A stretch of 64,000 nt of DNA from CAVVTR01 sp963751245 (GCA_963751245.1 CAVVTR010000004.1:62001-126000); one strand, 5' to 3'. Counted from the first letter of the stretch, positions 17,369 to 28,238 are shown. A program made the numbers and translations. Notes: a model not told the origin generated them from the letters alone.

Positions 17369-18610
17369 TCAGACGGCTCCCCGCCGCCGCTCCAGCCCGC
17401 CGCGGTAGGCGGCCAGGGCCTCCGGGAAAGGCGCCAGGGCCCGCTCCAGGATGTCCAGCGAGCGGGCGATGGCGATGCCGTAGTTGGTGATGGGAACCCC
17501 CGTCCGCCGGCAGCGGGCGATCCGGGACAGCATCTCGCGCCGGGTGCCCATGCAGTTGCCGCAGTGGACGACCAGCGCGAAGGGGGCCGGATCCTCGGGG
17601 AAGTCGCGGCCTGCCACGGTGGTGAGCTCGAGGGGGCCTCCCGCGACCCGCTCGAGCCAGCGCGGGATCTTGACGCGGCCGATGTCCTCGGCGGTGGGGT
17701 GGTGGGTGCATCCCTCGGCCACGAGCACCCGGTCGCCGGGGCGCAGCCCGCCCATTGCGGCGGCCCCGGCGGCGAGGGCCGCCAGGTCCCCCTGGAACCG
17801 GGCGAAGAGGATGGAGAACGACGTCAGGCGGACCTCCGGCGGGGTGTCGGCGGCCACCCGGGCGAACGCCTGCGAGTCGGTGACGACCAGCGCGGGCGGC
17901 GTGCGCAGGCGGTCGAGCGCCCCGCGCAGCCCGTCCTCCTTGACGACAACGCAGCCGGCGTCGCCGTCCAGGAGGTCCCGGATGGTCTGCACCTGCGGGA
18001 GGATCAGCCTGCCCCGCGGCGCCTCGCCGTCGATGGGCACGACGAGGACGGCCAGCTCCCCAGGGGGCACCAGGTCCGCGACGATGCGGCGGGCGCCCGG
18101 GGCCTCCGCGGGAACCGCGGCCAGCAGCGCCTCGCGCAGCTCCGCCAGCCCGGCGCCGGTCAGCACCGAGGTTTCCACCACGGAAAGGCCCCCGTCGCGG
18201 AGCCGCGCCGCGAGACCCGGCCCGGTGCCCAGATCCGCCTTGTTGAGCACGGCGACGACGGCGGCCCCGCGGTCGCGGAGCGCCTGCACCAGGCGGTGCT
18301 CGAACTCACCCCAGGAGCCGTCGCTGACCACCACCCCCAGGTCGGTCCGGTCCAGCGCCCGCGTCGTCCGCGCCACCCGCTGCTCGCCCAGCGCCCCGAT
18401 GTCGTCGATGCCCGCCGTGTCGATGAACACGACGGGGCCCAGGGGCAGCAGCTCCATGGCCTTCTCGACGGGGTCGGTGGTGGTGCCGGCGTCCGGCGAG
18501 ACGATGGCCACCTCCTGCCTGGTCACGGCGTTGAGGAGGCTGGACTTGCCCACGTTGCGGCGGCCGAAGATCCCGATGTGCAGGCGCATGTTGCGGGGTG
18601 CGGAGCTCAC
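17369..18610 (-). CDS. hydF: [FeFe] hydrogenase maturation GTPase HydF
   Basis: HydF is the scaffold GTPase on which HydE and HydG assemble the 2Fe subcluster before transfer to HydA. The 413-residue protein has the P-loop GRRNVGKSS, switch motif GTTTDP, DTAG, the NKAD specificity motif, and the C-terminal [4Fe-4S] ligands CTHHP and HCGNC. I chose GTG 18610 because GGGGAGGTG lies just before it and the sequence MRLHIGIFGRRN begins immediately; a frame opens further upstream at 18667. It follows hydG by 79 bases. Confidence 0.93.
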   Translation of the reverse strand: MSSAPRNMRLHIGIFGRRNVGKSSLLNAVTRQEVAIVSPDAGTTTDPVEKAMELLPLGPVVFIDTAGIDDIGALGEQRVARTTRALDRTDLGVVVSDGSWGEFEHRLVQALRDRGAAVVAVLNKADLGTGPGLAARLRDGGLSVVETSVLTGAGLAELREALLAAVPAEAPGARRIVADLVPPGELAVLVVPIDGEAPRGRLILPQVQTIRDLLDGDAGCVVVKEDGLRGALDRLRTPPALVVTDSQAFARVAADTPPEVRLTSFSILFARFQGDLAALAAGAAAMGGLRPGDRVLVAEGCTHHPTAEDIGRVKIPRWLERVAGGPLELTTVAGRDFPEDPAPFALVVHCGNCMGTRREMLSRIARCRRTGVPITNYGIAIARSLDILERALAPFPEALAAYRGGLERRRGAV

Positions 18611-18689
18611 GGCGGCACCTCCCCGGGCGGCACCCCTCGTCGCCCCTTCCCCGGGGGGGACGGGCACGGCGGGCCGGCCGGCCGTTCCA

Positions 18690-20090
18690 TCAGCAGTACA
18701 CGTCCCGGCGCCCGCCGCGGACCAGCGCCACCATCCTCCGGGCGCGGCGGGCCGCGTCCGGCTCCATCTCCGCCAGGGTACGCTCCACCGCCGCCTCCCC
18801 CACCCGGCGCGTCCCGGGACCCGCGTAATCCTCCAGGTACTCCTGGAACGTGGACAGCGCGTTGGGGGTGCAGTACATCCTGATGTCCCCGGGCCTCGCC
18901 AGGTCCATGAAGTCGCGGCCGGTGCGCCCGAGCCGGTAGCACCCCGTGCAGAAGGACGGCACGTACCCGTGGGTCGCCACGTCCAGGACCACCTCGTCGA
19001 GGGGACGGTGGTCCCCCAGCGAGAACTGCGAGGCGTCTTCGCGGGCCGCGGCCTCCGCGTAGCCGCCCGGATCGGTGCGGCTCCCGGCCGAGATCTGCGA
19101 GACGCCCAGGTCGAGGCACTCGCGCCGGAGCGCAGGCGTCTCCCGGGTCGACATGATGATGCCCGTGTATGGCACCGCGAGGCGGAGCACGGCGACGATC
19201 CTGCGGAACGCCGCGTCGGACACCGGCCGCGGCGGGTGTCCGGCGACGTCGGAGCCCGTGGCAGGCTCCAGACGCGGCACGCTGATGGTGTGGGGACCCA
19301 CGCCGAACCGGCTCTCCAGGTGGGCGACGTGCTGCATGATCGCGAGCAGCTCGAAGCGCCAGTCGGCGAGGCCGAACAGCACGCCGATCCCCACGTCGTC
19401 GATGCCCGCCGCCATGGCCCGGTCCATGGCCCCCAGGCGCCAGCCGTAGTCGGCCTTGCGCCCGCGGGGGTGGACGCGGGCGTAGGTCCCCCGGTGATAC
19501 GTCTCCTGGAAGAGCTGGTAGGTCCCGATGCGGGCCTCGTGGAGGCGCCGGAACTCCTCCACCGTGAGCGGGGCCACGTTGACGTTGACGCGCCGGATCT
19601 CGCCCCGCCCGTCGCGGGTCGCGTAGACGGTCGCGATGGAGCGCAGGATGTAGTCGAAGCCCTCGGGGGGATACGCCTCGCCGCTCACCAGGAGCACCCG
19701 CTTGTGGCCGGCGGCCACGAGGTGAAGGACCTCGCGGGCGATCTCCTCCTGGCGCAGGACGCGGCGGGTCACCGCCCGGTTGCCGGCCCTGAACGCGCAG
19801 TAGACGCACTCGTTGGCACAGAGGTTCGACACGTACAGCGGGGCGAAGAGGACGAGCCGGTTGCCGTAGATGGTCTCCTTCACCCGCCGGGCCGCGTCGA
19901 ACAGCTCGTCGACGAGGTCGCGGTCGGTGACGCCGGCGAGCACCGCCACGCTCTCCTCGTCCAGGCCGCGCGCCTCTCGCGCCCTCGCCAGCACCTCGCG
20001 CACGCGGGATGCGTCGGCATCGCGCGCCGACTCCAGGAGGGCGGCGATCCGGTTCTCATCGATGGCAGGGGTCTGCGCGACGGCGTTCAC
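18690..20090 (-). CDS. hydG: [FeFe] hydrogenase maturase HydG (tyrosine lyase, radical SAM)
   Basis: HydG cleaves tyrosine to give the CO and CN ligands of the H-cluster. The 466-residue protein has the radical-SAM motif CANECVYC (about residue 93) and the C-terminal auxiliary cluster motif CTGCYRLGRTGRDFM (CxxC), both diagnostic. Nearest relative is ThiH, which lacks this C-terminal pair. Start GTG 20090 follows GAGGTGAGG; GTG 20102 is possible. It is the first gene of the minus-strand side of the divergent control region. Confidence 0.94.
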   Translation of the reverse strand: MNAVAQTPAIDENRIAALLESARDADASRVREVLARAREARGLDEESVAVLAGVTDRDLVDELFDAARRVKETIYGNRLVLFAPLYVSNLCANECVYCAFRAGNRAVTRRVLRQEEIAREVLHLVAAGHKRVLLVSGEAYPPEGFDYILRSIATVYATRDGRGEIRRVNVNVAPLTVEEFRRLHEARIGTYQLFQETYHRGTYARVHPRGRKADYGWRLGAMDRAMAAGIDDVGIGVLFGLADWRFELLAIMQHVAHLESRFGVGPHTISVPRLEPATGSDVAGHPPRPVSDAAFRRIVAVLRLAVPYTGIIMSTRETPALRRECLDLGVSQISAGSRTDPGGYAEAAAREDASQFSLGDHRPLDEVVLDVATHGYVPSFCTGCYRLGRTGRDFMDLARPGDIRMYCTPNALSTFQEYLEDYAGPGTRRVGEAAVERTLAEMEPDAARRARRMVALVRGGRRDVYC

Positions 20091-20207
20091 GTGGCACCTC
20101 ACCTCGCTGAGGAGACGGGACCTCCGGCATGGCTTCCGGCCTTCGCTCGGGGGGAACGGCAGGTTCCGGTCGCGTCCCGCCGGCGGCCCCGCCTTCTCCG
20201 CGGCAGG

Positions 20208-20216
20208 ATCATAGCA
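20208..20216 (-). promoter_or_regulatory. Extended -10 element of hydG
   Basis: On the minus strand TGC-TATGAT gives a near-consensus extended -10. Transcription would start near 20201, about 110 bases before the GTG. No good -35 box is present; a CRP-like palindrome occupies that position instead. Confidence 0.5.
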
Positions 20217-20226
20217 CAGCTCGCGC

Positions 20227-20244
20227 TTGTGCGCGCATTCACAA
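20227..20244. promoter_or_regulatory. CRP/FNR-superfamily-like inverted repeat
   Basis: TTGTG (20227-20231) and CACAA (20240-20244) flank 8 bases; read as TGTGC-N6-TCACA it departs from the CRP consensus TGTGA-N6-TCACA at one base. The centre is about 35 bases upstream of the inferred hydG start. I infer binding of a CRP/FNR-family regulator, which could act on hydG and perhaps on the divergent hyb operon. Confidence 0.45.
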
Positions 20245-20476
20245 TACTTTTCTCGCCCCCCTCCCGGTCGCGGCCCGCGGCCCCGCGAGCCGCCCTCCTG
20301 TTCCGCCCCGTCTGCCTCGCGCAGCGTCCTGCCCGGCGTCCTCCCTTCCCCCGGTTTTTGGCCACCTTGCGATCCGGTTCACATGGAATCGGGCACCAAA
20401 ATCATCGGATTTCATTGACCCTTTTCTGCACCTGCGACTGCCGCGCAATTCACTGAAGGGTTTTATAAACATCTGC

Positions 20477-20504
20477 TTGACAGGAACTTACGAGGCGCTA
20501 TAGA
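20477..20504 (+). promoter_or_regulatory. Sigma70-type promoter of the hyb operon
   Basis: TTGACA (20477-20482), a 16-base spacer and TATAGA (20499-20504) form the strongest promoter in the window. The transcript would begin near 20511, leaving a leader of about 60 bases that ends with the ribosome site AAGGAGGGG before hybO. Confidence 0.75.
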
Positions 20505-20570
20505 TTGCTGAACAGCTCAATCGGCCCGGTGACGGGACGGAAAGATGCAGCGAAGACCCGAAGGAGGGGC

Positions 20571-21704
20571 ATGATGCGTGATCCGGAAATTGCGGGGTCG
20601 GGCCGGTCGCAGAGTGAAGGCACCGGTGTGGACCGTCGGGAGTTCATCAAGGTGTGCACCATCGCCGCGGCGGCCGTCGGCCTGCCCGCCTCGGTGGGGC
20701 TCAAGATGGCCGAAGCGGCGGCCCGGGGGCTCAAGCCCTCGGTGATCTGGCTGCACTTCCAGGAGTGCACCGGCTGCACCGAGTCGCTGCTGCGCACGTC
20801 GCACCCCGCCCTGGCCGAGCTCATCCTCGACCTCATCTCGCTGGACTACTACGAGACGCTCCTCGCCGCGGCCGGGCACCAGGCCGAAGCGACGCTGCAC
20901 GAGGCGATGGAGAAGAACGCCGGAAAGTACGTGTGCGTCGTCGAGGGCGCCATCCCGACCAAGGACAACGGCATCTACTGCCAGATCGGCGGGCGGACGG
21001 CGCTGGACATCGTGCACGACGTGGCCGGCAAGGCCGGCGCCATCATCGCCATCGGCTCCTGCGCCTCGTTCGGCGGCATCCCCGCCGCCGATCCCAACCC
21101 CACCGGGGCGAAGGGCGCGCCGGCGGTGCTCGAGGGCAAGACCGTGGTCACCATCCCCGGCTGCCCCGCCAACCCCTACAACTTCCTGGGCACGGTGCTC
21201 CAGTACGTCACCTTCGGCACGCTGCCCGAGCTCGACGACAAGGGGCGGCCGAAGTTCGCCTACGCCCGCCCCATCCACGAGGACTGCCCGCGCCGCCCGC
21301 ACTTCGACGCCGGGCGTTTCGCCCGGCAGTTCGGCGACGAGGGGCACCGCCTCGGCTACTGTCTCTACCACCTCGGCTGCAAGGGCCCGCAGACCCACGC
21401 CAACTGCTCGCTGCAGCACTTCTGCGAGGTGCCCGGGGCGTGGCCGATCGGGATCGGAGCGCCCTGCGCGGGGTGCACCGAGCAGCCGCTCGCGTTCCGG
21501 GTCCCGCTGTTCACCACCGTCACGGTGGACCACCTCACCCCGCCCGACACCTATCCGCCCATCAAGGCCGACCACACCGGGGGCATCAGCACCGCCGCCG
21601 TGGGCCTGGGGGGCGCGGTGGTGGGCGGCCTCATCGGGGCCGGCCTCGTGGCCTCGAGGAAGCTCGGGGAGAGCACCGGCTCCGAGAGCGAAAAGGAGGG
21701 CTGA
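20571..21704 (+). CDS. hybO: [NiFe] hydrogenase small subunit (Hyb type), Tat-exported
   Basis: The 377-residue electron-transfer subunit has a Tat signal (DRREFIKVC, about residues 20-28) that exports the folded small-large subunit pair. Cluster ligands are seen in ECTGCTES, GSCASFGG, GCPANPYN and in CKGPQTHANC, FC and PCAGC. A C-terminal hydrophobic helix (about 340-362) anchors it in the membrane. Two ATGs (20571, 20574) follow AAGGAGGGG; the second has the better spacing. Gene order small subunit-FeS-NrfD-large subunit matches E. coli hybOABC, an H2-uptake enzyme linked to quinone. Confidence 0.95.
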   Translation: MMRDPEIAGSGRSQSEGTGVDRREFIKVCTIAAAAVGLPASVGLKMAEAAARGLKPSVIWLHFQECTGCTESLLRTSHPALAELILDLISLDYYETLLAAAGHQAEATLHEAMEKNAGKYVCVVEGAIPTKDNGIYCQIGGRTALDIVHDVAGKAGAIIAIGSCASFGGIPAADPNPTGAKGAPAVLEGKTVVTIPGCPANPYNFLGTVLQYVTFGTLPELDDKGRPKFAYARPIHEDCPRRPHFDAGRFARQFGDEGHRLGYCLYHLGCKGPQTHANCSLQHFCEVPGAWPIGIGAPCAGCTEQPLAFRVPLFTTVTVDHLTPPDTYPPIKADHTGGISTAAVGLGGAVVGGLIGAGLVASRKLGESTGSESEKEG

Positions 21705-21706
21705 CC

Positions 21707-22609
21707 ATGGCTGTCGACCGACGATCCCTGCTCACGGGGCTCGCGGCGGCCGGAGCGGCGGCCCTGACCGGAACGGCGCCTGCCAGCGCGCGGGAGCGCA
21801 AGGTCGCGCCCCCCGACGCCATGGGCATGCTCTACGACGCCACCCGGTGCATCGGCTGCAAGACCTGCGTCGTCGCCTGCCGCAAGGCCAACGACATGCC
21901 CGTCGAGCCCAGCGCCAACGGGCTGTGGGACGCGCCGGAGGACCTCTCCGGCAAGACCCGCAACATCATCAAGCTCTACAAGAGCGAGGGCAGGCAGTCG
22001 TTCATGAAGGCCCAGTGCATGCACTGCATCGACCCCGCCTGCGCGGGGGCGTGCATGATCGGCGCGCTGCAGAAACGCGCCCACGGCATCGTCACCTGGG
22101 ACGCCAGCCGCTGCATCGGCTGCCGCTACTGCCAGGTGGCCTGCCCCTTCGAGATCCCCAAGTTCGAGTGGGACAAGGCCAGCCCCGCGCATCGTCAAGT
22201 GCGAGATGTGCAGCCACATCATCGCCGAGGGCGGCATGCCGGCGTGCTGCGAGGTCTGCCCCAGGGAGGCGGTGATCTACGGCAAGCTACTCCGACCTCC
22301 TCGCCGACGCGAAGTCCCGCCTGGCCTCCAATCCCGGCCGGTACTACCCCAAGGTGTTCGGCGAGTCCGACGGCGGCGGCACGCAGGTGCTGTACCTGTC
22401 CGCGACGGGCATCCCGTTCACGAGCCCTGGGCCTGCCCGACCTCGGCGACAAGCCGGTGCCGGAGATGGAGCAGACGATCCAGCACGGCATCTACAAGGG
22501 GTTCGTCGCCCCGGCGGCGCTGTACGCGGCGCTGGGCATCGTGATGATCCGCAACCGCCGCGCCAACGCGAAGAAGGGCGGCGACCACGAGGGGGAGGCG
22601 TCGTCATGA
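21707..22609 (+). CDS. hybA: Hydrogenase ferredoxin-like subunit HybA (three frameshifts)
   Basis: The 16Fe ferredoxin-type protein links the hydrogenase dimer to the membrane subunit. Corrected length is 299 residues. It has a Tat-like leader (DRRSLLTG), four Cys clusters (CIGCKTCVVAC, CMHCIDPACAGAC, CIGCRYCQVACP, CEMCSHI...CCEVCP) and a C-terminal hydrophobic helix. The frame breaks at 22183-22186 (C run), about 22285 (AA before CTAC) and 22425-22427 (C run); each is cured by removing one base. ATG 21707 lies 2 bases after hybO, and the stop overlaps hybB. Confidence 0.88.
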   Translation: MAVDRRSLLTGLAAAGAAALTGTAPASARERKVAPPDAMGMLYDATRCIGCKTCVVACRKANDMPVEPSANGLWDAPEDLSGKTRNIIKLYKSEGRQSFMKAQCMHCIDPACAGACMIGALQKRAHGIVTWDASRCIGCRYCQVACPFEIPKFEWDKASPAHRQVRDVQPHHRRGRHAGVLRGLPQGGGDLRQATPTSSPTRSPAWPPIPAGTTPRCSASPTAAARRCCTCPRRASRSRALGLPDLGDKPVPEMEQTIQHGIYKGFVAPAALYAALGIVMIRNRRANAKKGGDHEGEASS

Positions 22610-23793
22610 GCGACCGAGCGGTTCCCGTCGGCGGGCCGATCATGACCCGCGCCTTCAAGATCCTCCTGGGAGTCGGCCTCCTCGGCCTCGTGCTCACGAT
22701 CTGGCGCTTCGCCGTGGGGCTGGGCGCCACGACGGGGCTGAGCGACGGCTATCCCTGGGGGTTGTGGATCGCCTTCGACGTGGTCACCGGCACGGCCCTG
22801 GCCTGCGGCGGCTACGCCGTGGCGATCCTCGTCTACATCCTCAACAAGGGGCGGTACCACCCCCTGGTCCGGCCGGCGGTGCTGACCAGCGCCCTGGGCT
22901 ACTCGGTGGCGGCCGTGGCCATCATGGTCGACGTCGGCCGTCCGTGGTTCATCTACCGCATCCCCATCCGCGTGGGCCAGTGGAACCTCAACTCGGCCCT
23001 GCTCGAGGTGGCGCTGTGCGTCATGGCCTACGTGGTCGTGCTGTGGATCGAGCTCGTCCCCGGCCTTCCTCGAGACGCTCCAGGAGAGCCGCTCGGCGTT
23101 CATCAGCCGGACCGCCGGCACCTTGAACCGGATCATCGAGCAAGGGGCTGATCTGGATCCTCGCCCTGGGCATGCTGCTGCCCACCATGCACCAGTCGTC
23201 GCTGGGCACGGTGATGCTCCTCGCCGGGCCCAAGCTCCACCCCCTGTGGCAGACGCCCGCTGCTGCCGTTGCTGTTCCTCATGTCCTGCATCGCCATGGG
23301 CTACGCGGTGGTGGTGATGGAGTCCACCCTCTCCAGCCGCGCGTTCCGACCGCGCCACGGAGAGCGCGTGCTGGCCTCCCTCTCGGTGGCCATGGTGCCG
23401 CTGTTGTTCGGCTACGTGGTCATCCGGGTCCTCGACGTGGCGCTGCGCGGTGATCTCGGCATGGTCCTCGCGTTCGACCAGTACAGCTTCTGGTTCCTGC
23501 TCGAGCTGGCCCTGTTCCTGGTGCCCGCCGTCATGCTGCTGAGCAGCCGGCGGCGGTCGAACCCGGGCCAGCTGTTCCGCGCCGCGATGCTCATGATCCT
23601 CGGCGGCGCCCTCTACCGTTTCGACACCTACCTGGTGGCCTTCCGTCCGGGACAGAACTGGTCGTACTTCCCGGCCGTCCCGGAGATCCTGATCACCGTC
23701 GGAATCGTCGCCGCCGAGATCATGGCCTACCTGATCATCGTCAAGCGCTTCCCGATCCTGTCCGGAGCCGCACCGTCGGCCTCCGAGTCGTGA
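22606..23793 (+). CDS. hybB: Integral membrane quinone-reducing subunit HybB (NrfD family; three frameshifts)
   Basis: This is the polytopic NrfD/HybB protein that passes electrons from HybA to quinone. Corrected length is 394 residues with about ten hydrophobic segments. Family features include GYPWGLWIAFD near the N-terminus and HQSSLGTVMLL in the middle. One-base insertions occur at 23058-23063, 23143-23147 and 23256-23259, all in or next to short C or G runs; correcting them gives a continuous frame to the stop at 23793. The ATG overlaps the hybA stop (ATGA). Confidence 0.87.
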
Positions 23794-23809
23794 CGAGCTG
23801 GGGGAAAAC

Positions 23810-25521
<1,712 letters not shown>

Positions 25522-25557
25522 ACGTCCGTGGCCGCCACCGGGAGACGGGAGGAGCGG

Positions 25558-26079
25558 GTGCAGACGGTGGCGGTGCTGGGGCTGGGCAACGTCCTCATGG
25601 GGGACGACGGCTTCGGTCCCAGCGTGATCAAGCTCCTCGAGGCCTGCTACGAGTTCCCTCCGGGGGTGTCGGTGATCGACGCCGGCACCCCCGGTCTCGA
25701 CCTCGCGCCGTTCGTGGACGGGGTCGAGGCCCTCGTCGTGGTGGACACGGTCAACGCCACCGGCGAGCCGGGAGACCTGCGCCGCTACCGGCGCGACGAG
25801 CTCCTCCGCCACGCGCCGCAGCCGCGCCTGAGCCCCCACGACCCGGGGCTCAAGGCGACCCTGCTGACCCTGGAGTTCGCCGGACGCGCCCCCGCCGAGG
25901 TGCTCCTCGTGGGCGTCATCCCGGCGTCCACCGCCACCGGTCCCGGCCTCGGCGAGGCCGTGCGCGCGGCGGTTCCAGGCGCGGTGGCCGAGGTCCTGGC
26001 CGAGCTCGAGCGGCTGGGCCGCCCCGCCGCGCCCCGACCCGAACCGGCGGAGCCCGACCTCTGGTGGGAGCGGCCGTGA
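25558..26079 (+). CDS. hybD: [NiFe] hydrogenase maturation protease (HybD/HyaD family)
   Basis: The 173-residue endopeptidase removes the C-terminal tail of the large subunit after nickel insertion. It has the family start VAVLGLGNVLMGDDGFG, with the Ni-binding Asp/Glu positions in GDDG and VDAGTPG-like segments, and SPHDPGL with the conserved His. GTG 25558 is preferred because GGGAGGAG lies just before it; an in-frame GTG at 25528 is possible. It follows hybC by 36 bases in the same operon. Confidence 0.9.
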   Translation: MQTVAVLGLGNVLMGDDGFGPSVIKLLEACYEFPPGVSVIDAGTPGLDLAPFVDGVEALVVVDTVNATGEPGDLRRYRRDELLRHAPQPRLSPHDPGLKATLLTLEFAGRAPAEVLLVGVIPASTATGPGLGEAVRAAVPGAVAEVLAELERLGRPAAPRPEPAEPDLWWERP

Positions 26080-26492
26080 GGACGCGGCCGCCGGACCGCG
26101 CGGCCCGCATCGCCGGCGCCGTGGAGCCCTGGCTGGTGATCCTCGTCGCCCTGCACAGCCTCGCCGTGGGCGTCATGCTCCTGGCGGCCCCGGCGTGGGC
26201 GGTGCGCTTCGCGGGGTGGGCGGGCGCCGACCCGCTGTTCTTCCTGCGCCAGGCCGGCGTGTTCCACTTCGTGGTGGCCACCGCCTACCTCATCGAGTTC
26301 GCGCGCTACCGGGGCGTCGCGGTGCTGGTGATCACGAAGGCCTACGCGGCGGTCTTCCTCCTCGGCTCCGCGCTGGCCGCCGGCACGCCGTGGTCGGTGC
26401 CGTTCTCCGGCGTCACCGACGGCCTCATGGGCCTCGCCGTCCTCGTCGTCCACCGGATGTCCCGCCGCGCCGCCGGCGCCTCGCCGGCCTGA
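26076..26492 (+). CDS. Small integral membrane protein, unknown function
   Basis: The 138-residue protein has four hydrophobic helices (about 16-36, 42-60, 76-95, 104-125) and no recognised motif. Its GTG start overlaps the hybD stop (GTGA), so it is coupled to the hydrogenase operon. I do not recognise the family; a role in the hydrogenase membrane complex is only a guess from position. Confidence 0.65.
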   Translation: MRTRPPDRAARIAGAVEPWLVILVALHSLAVGVMLLAAPAWAVRFAGWAGADPLFFLRQAGVFHFVVATAYLIEFARYRGVAVLVITKAYAAVFLLGSALAAGTPWSVPFSGVTDGLMGLAVLVVHRMSRRAAGASPA

Positions 26493-26512
26493 CGTCCGGC
26501 CCCTGCGCCGCG

Positions 26513-28118
26513 TCAGGGCTCCAGCGGCCCCCCCCCCACGCGGCGGCCCTTGCGGAACGACCAGAGCTGGTCCTCCATCCGCGACGTGGGCACCTCCCGC
26601 CGCCCCGCATCCAGAAACTCGAAGACCTCCTGGATCTGGTCCACGCCGAACTCCACGGTCATGGTGACGTAGTCGTGGATGGCCTGCTCCAGTCCCGCCG
26701 CTTCCGGGTCGGCGTGCAGCACGCGCAGGCAGATCTCGTTCAGGGAGCCCACCGCGAAGCTGAGCTCCTCGGCCTTGAACCCCTGCTTGAACCGCCGTTC
26801 CGCGAGGTCCCGGCAATAGGCCATGAAGACCCCCTTCTCCCGGGTGCGGATGGAGTTCATGAGATTGCGCAGGAGCAGGCGGTGATTCCACTCGTGCTCC
26901 TCCGCGGTGACGAACTGGTAGTTGCGCAGGTGGGCGCGTCCCTCGGGGCCGAGCATGAAGGCGGTGAAGTCCTTGCTGATCTCGGCCTCGTGCGCCTCCA
27001 GCAGGCGATGGAGGCGGAGATTGCTGCGCAGCTGCACCCTCTTCATCGCCTCCCGGTTGCGGCGGTACCACTCCACGGGATCGGTCTTGAAGTTCTCCAG
27101 CATGAACGGCATGCGGCGCAGCACGTCGAGGCGCGCACGGGGCTCCCAGTGGAGCGTCTCCCGGGTGGCGCTGGCGTCCACGTCCAGGGCGAGGTCGATG
27201 TACTTCGCCATCCAGGGCCGCTCGAAGGGGCGGGCCCCGAGCACGCGGCCCACCAGGTCGAGGGTGACCATTCCCGGCAGGCACAACGGCCTGGGCATGA
27301 GGACGGGCCGGCGCGCCTGGCCATAGTAGTAGGCGGTGGCCGCCCGGAACAGCTCCACGTGCGACACCGAGCCGTCCGGGCTGGCGGAGAAGACCTCGCC
27401 GTGCACCGGCTCCTCGGTCCGCTCGAGGAGCGTCCTCAGGAACGCCGCCGCGTCCCGGACGTGCATGTACGGCACGGCCGACAGCCCCTTGCCGCCGAGG
27501 ATGCGGGCGTTCCACCGGCTCGACAGCCAGGTGTCGAGGAACACGTACAGCGGCGGGTACTCGCACCAGTCCGAGAAAGAGCGCCGCGAAGCGCACGATG
27601 GTCGAAGGGAAGTCGTGGCGGTACTCGTCGAGCATCTGCTCGCCGATCCGCTTGGTCCGCGCGTAGATGTGGTCGCCGTCCGGGGCGTGGCCTCGCGTGA
27701 CGGCCTCGCCGGGCTGCGGGAAGGCGCAGGCCGCCACCGAGCTGGCGAAGATGAACCGCCGAGGCCGCAGGACCCGGCAGCCGTCGAGGACGTTGCGCAG
27801 CCCGTCGACGTTGGTGCGCCAGTACTCCGGGTCGTCCTCGCCGGTGAAGTCGTAGTGCGCCGCCAGGTGGACCAGCGATCTCGGCGCCGCCGCCGGGCGC
27901 GGATCCTGCGGAAGAGTGGCGAGGGACTGCTCGCAGTCGCCCAGGTCGACCTGGTGCCAGTGGATGTTGCGGTGGCGCGGGGCGCCGCACTCCACCTGGG
28001 AGCGGCGCCCGATGGCGATGACCGAGAAGGAGCTCTTCACGACCTCGAGGAGGTGGCGGCCGATGAAGCCGGAGGCTCCCGTGACCACCAGGCGGGGGAG
28101 GGTCGTGGAGGGGTGCAT
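26513..28118 (-). CDS. NAD-dependent epimerase-like SDR with ~200-residue helical C-terminal domain (one frameshift)
   Basis: Corrected length is 534 residues. The N-terminal half is an extended SDR with TGASGFIGRHLL, the catalytic region FASSVAA and a YARTK motif (YxxxK). The C-terminal part (about 340-534) is largely helical, rich in charged residues (segments EAHEAEISKDF, EHEWNHRLLLRNL, AERRFKQGFKAEEL), and faintly resembles RsbR-type N-terminal signalling domains; I am not sure of that. The frame breaks at AAA 27576-27578 (plus strand), cured by removing one base. It is read against the hydrogenase genes on both sides and has its own TATAAT box 12 bases before ATG 28118. Confidence 0.75.
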
Positions 28119-28130
28119 CGAAGTGTCTCG

Positions 28131-28136
28131 ATTATA
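28131..28136 (-). promoter_or_regulatory. -10 box of the SDR fusion gene
   Basis: A perfect TATAAT on the minus strand ends 12 bases before the ATG at 28118, implying a leader of about 5 bases and near-leaderless translation. No -35 box is evident. Confidence 0.5.
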
Positions 28137-28177
28137 CGCGCGCCGGCCCCCGGGGGACGGGGCCATGTGGCGACCGC

Positions 28178-28186
28178 TGATATACT
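28178..28186 (+). promoter_or_regulatory. Extended -10 element of the hypABFCDE operon
   Basis: TGA-TATACT is an extended -10 element 52 bases before the hypA GTG. Transcription would start near 28193. This gives the hyp genes their own promoter, separate from hybO. Confidence 0.5.
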
Positions 28187-28238
28187 TCGCGAAACCCCGC
28201 CGCCGCGCGGACACCCCCCCCCGGAAAGGACGACCGCG

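Larger units (their letters stand above)
20091..20570. promoter_or_regulatory. Divergent control region between hydG and hybO (480 bases)
   Basis: This is the largest gene-free stretch. It is visibly more AT-rich than its surroundings in 20205-20260 and 20380-20520. It holds an extended -10 element for hydG, a CRP-like palindrome, and a sigma70 promoter for hybO. The segment 20420-20470 has ACCCTT and AAGGGT arms around 35 bases followed by TTTTAT, which might fold but is not convincing as a terminator. Nothing else recognisable was found. Confidence 0.6.

Noticed and set aside
20420..20470. ACCCTT...AAGGGT followed by TTTTAT as a terminator
   Set aside because: The loop is about 35 bases and there is no gene on that strand for it to end.
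20511..20570. Possible riboswitch in the hybO leader (GGG...CCC arms around GACGGAAAGATGCAGCGAAGA-like loop)
   Set aside because: Only a short three-base stem is obvious and no known riboswitch consensus (nickel/cobalt, cyclic-di-GMP, cobalamin) matches.
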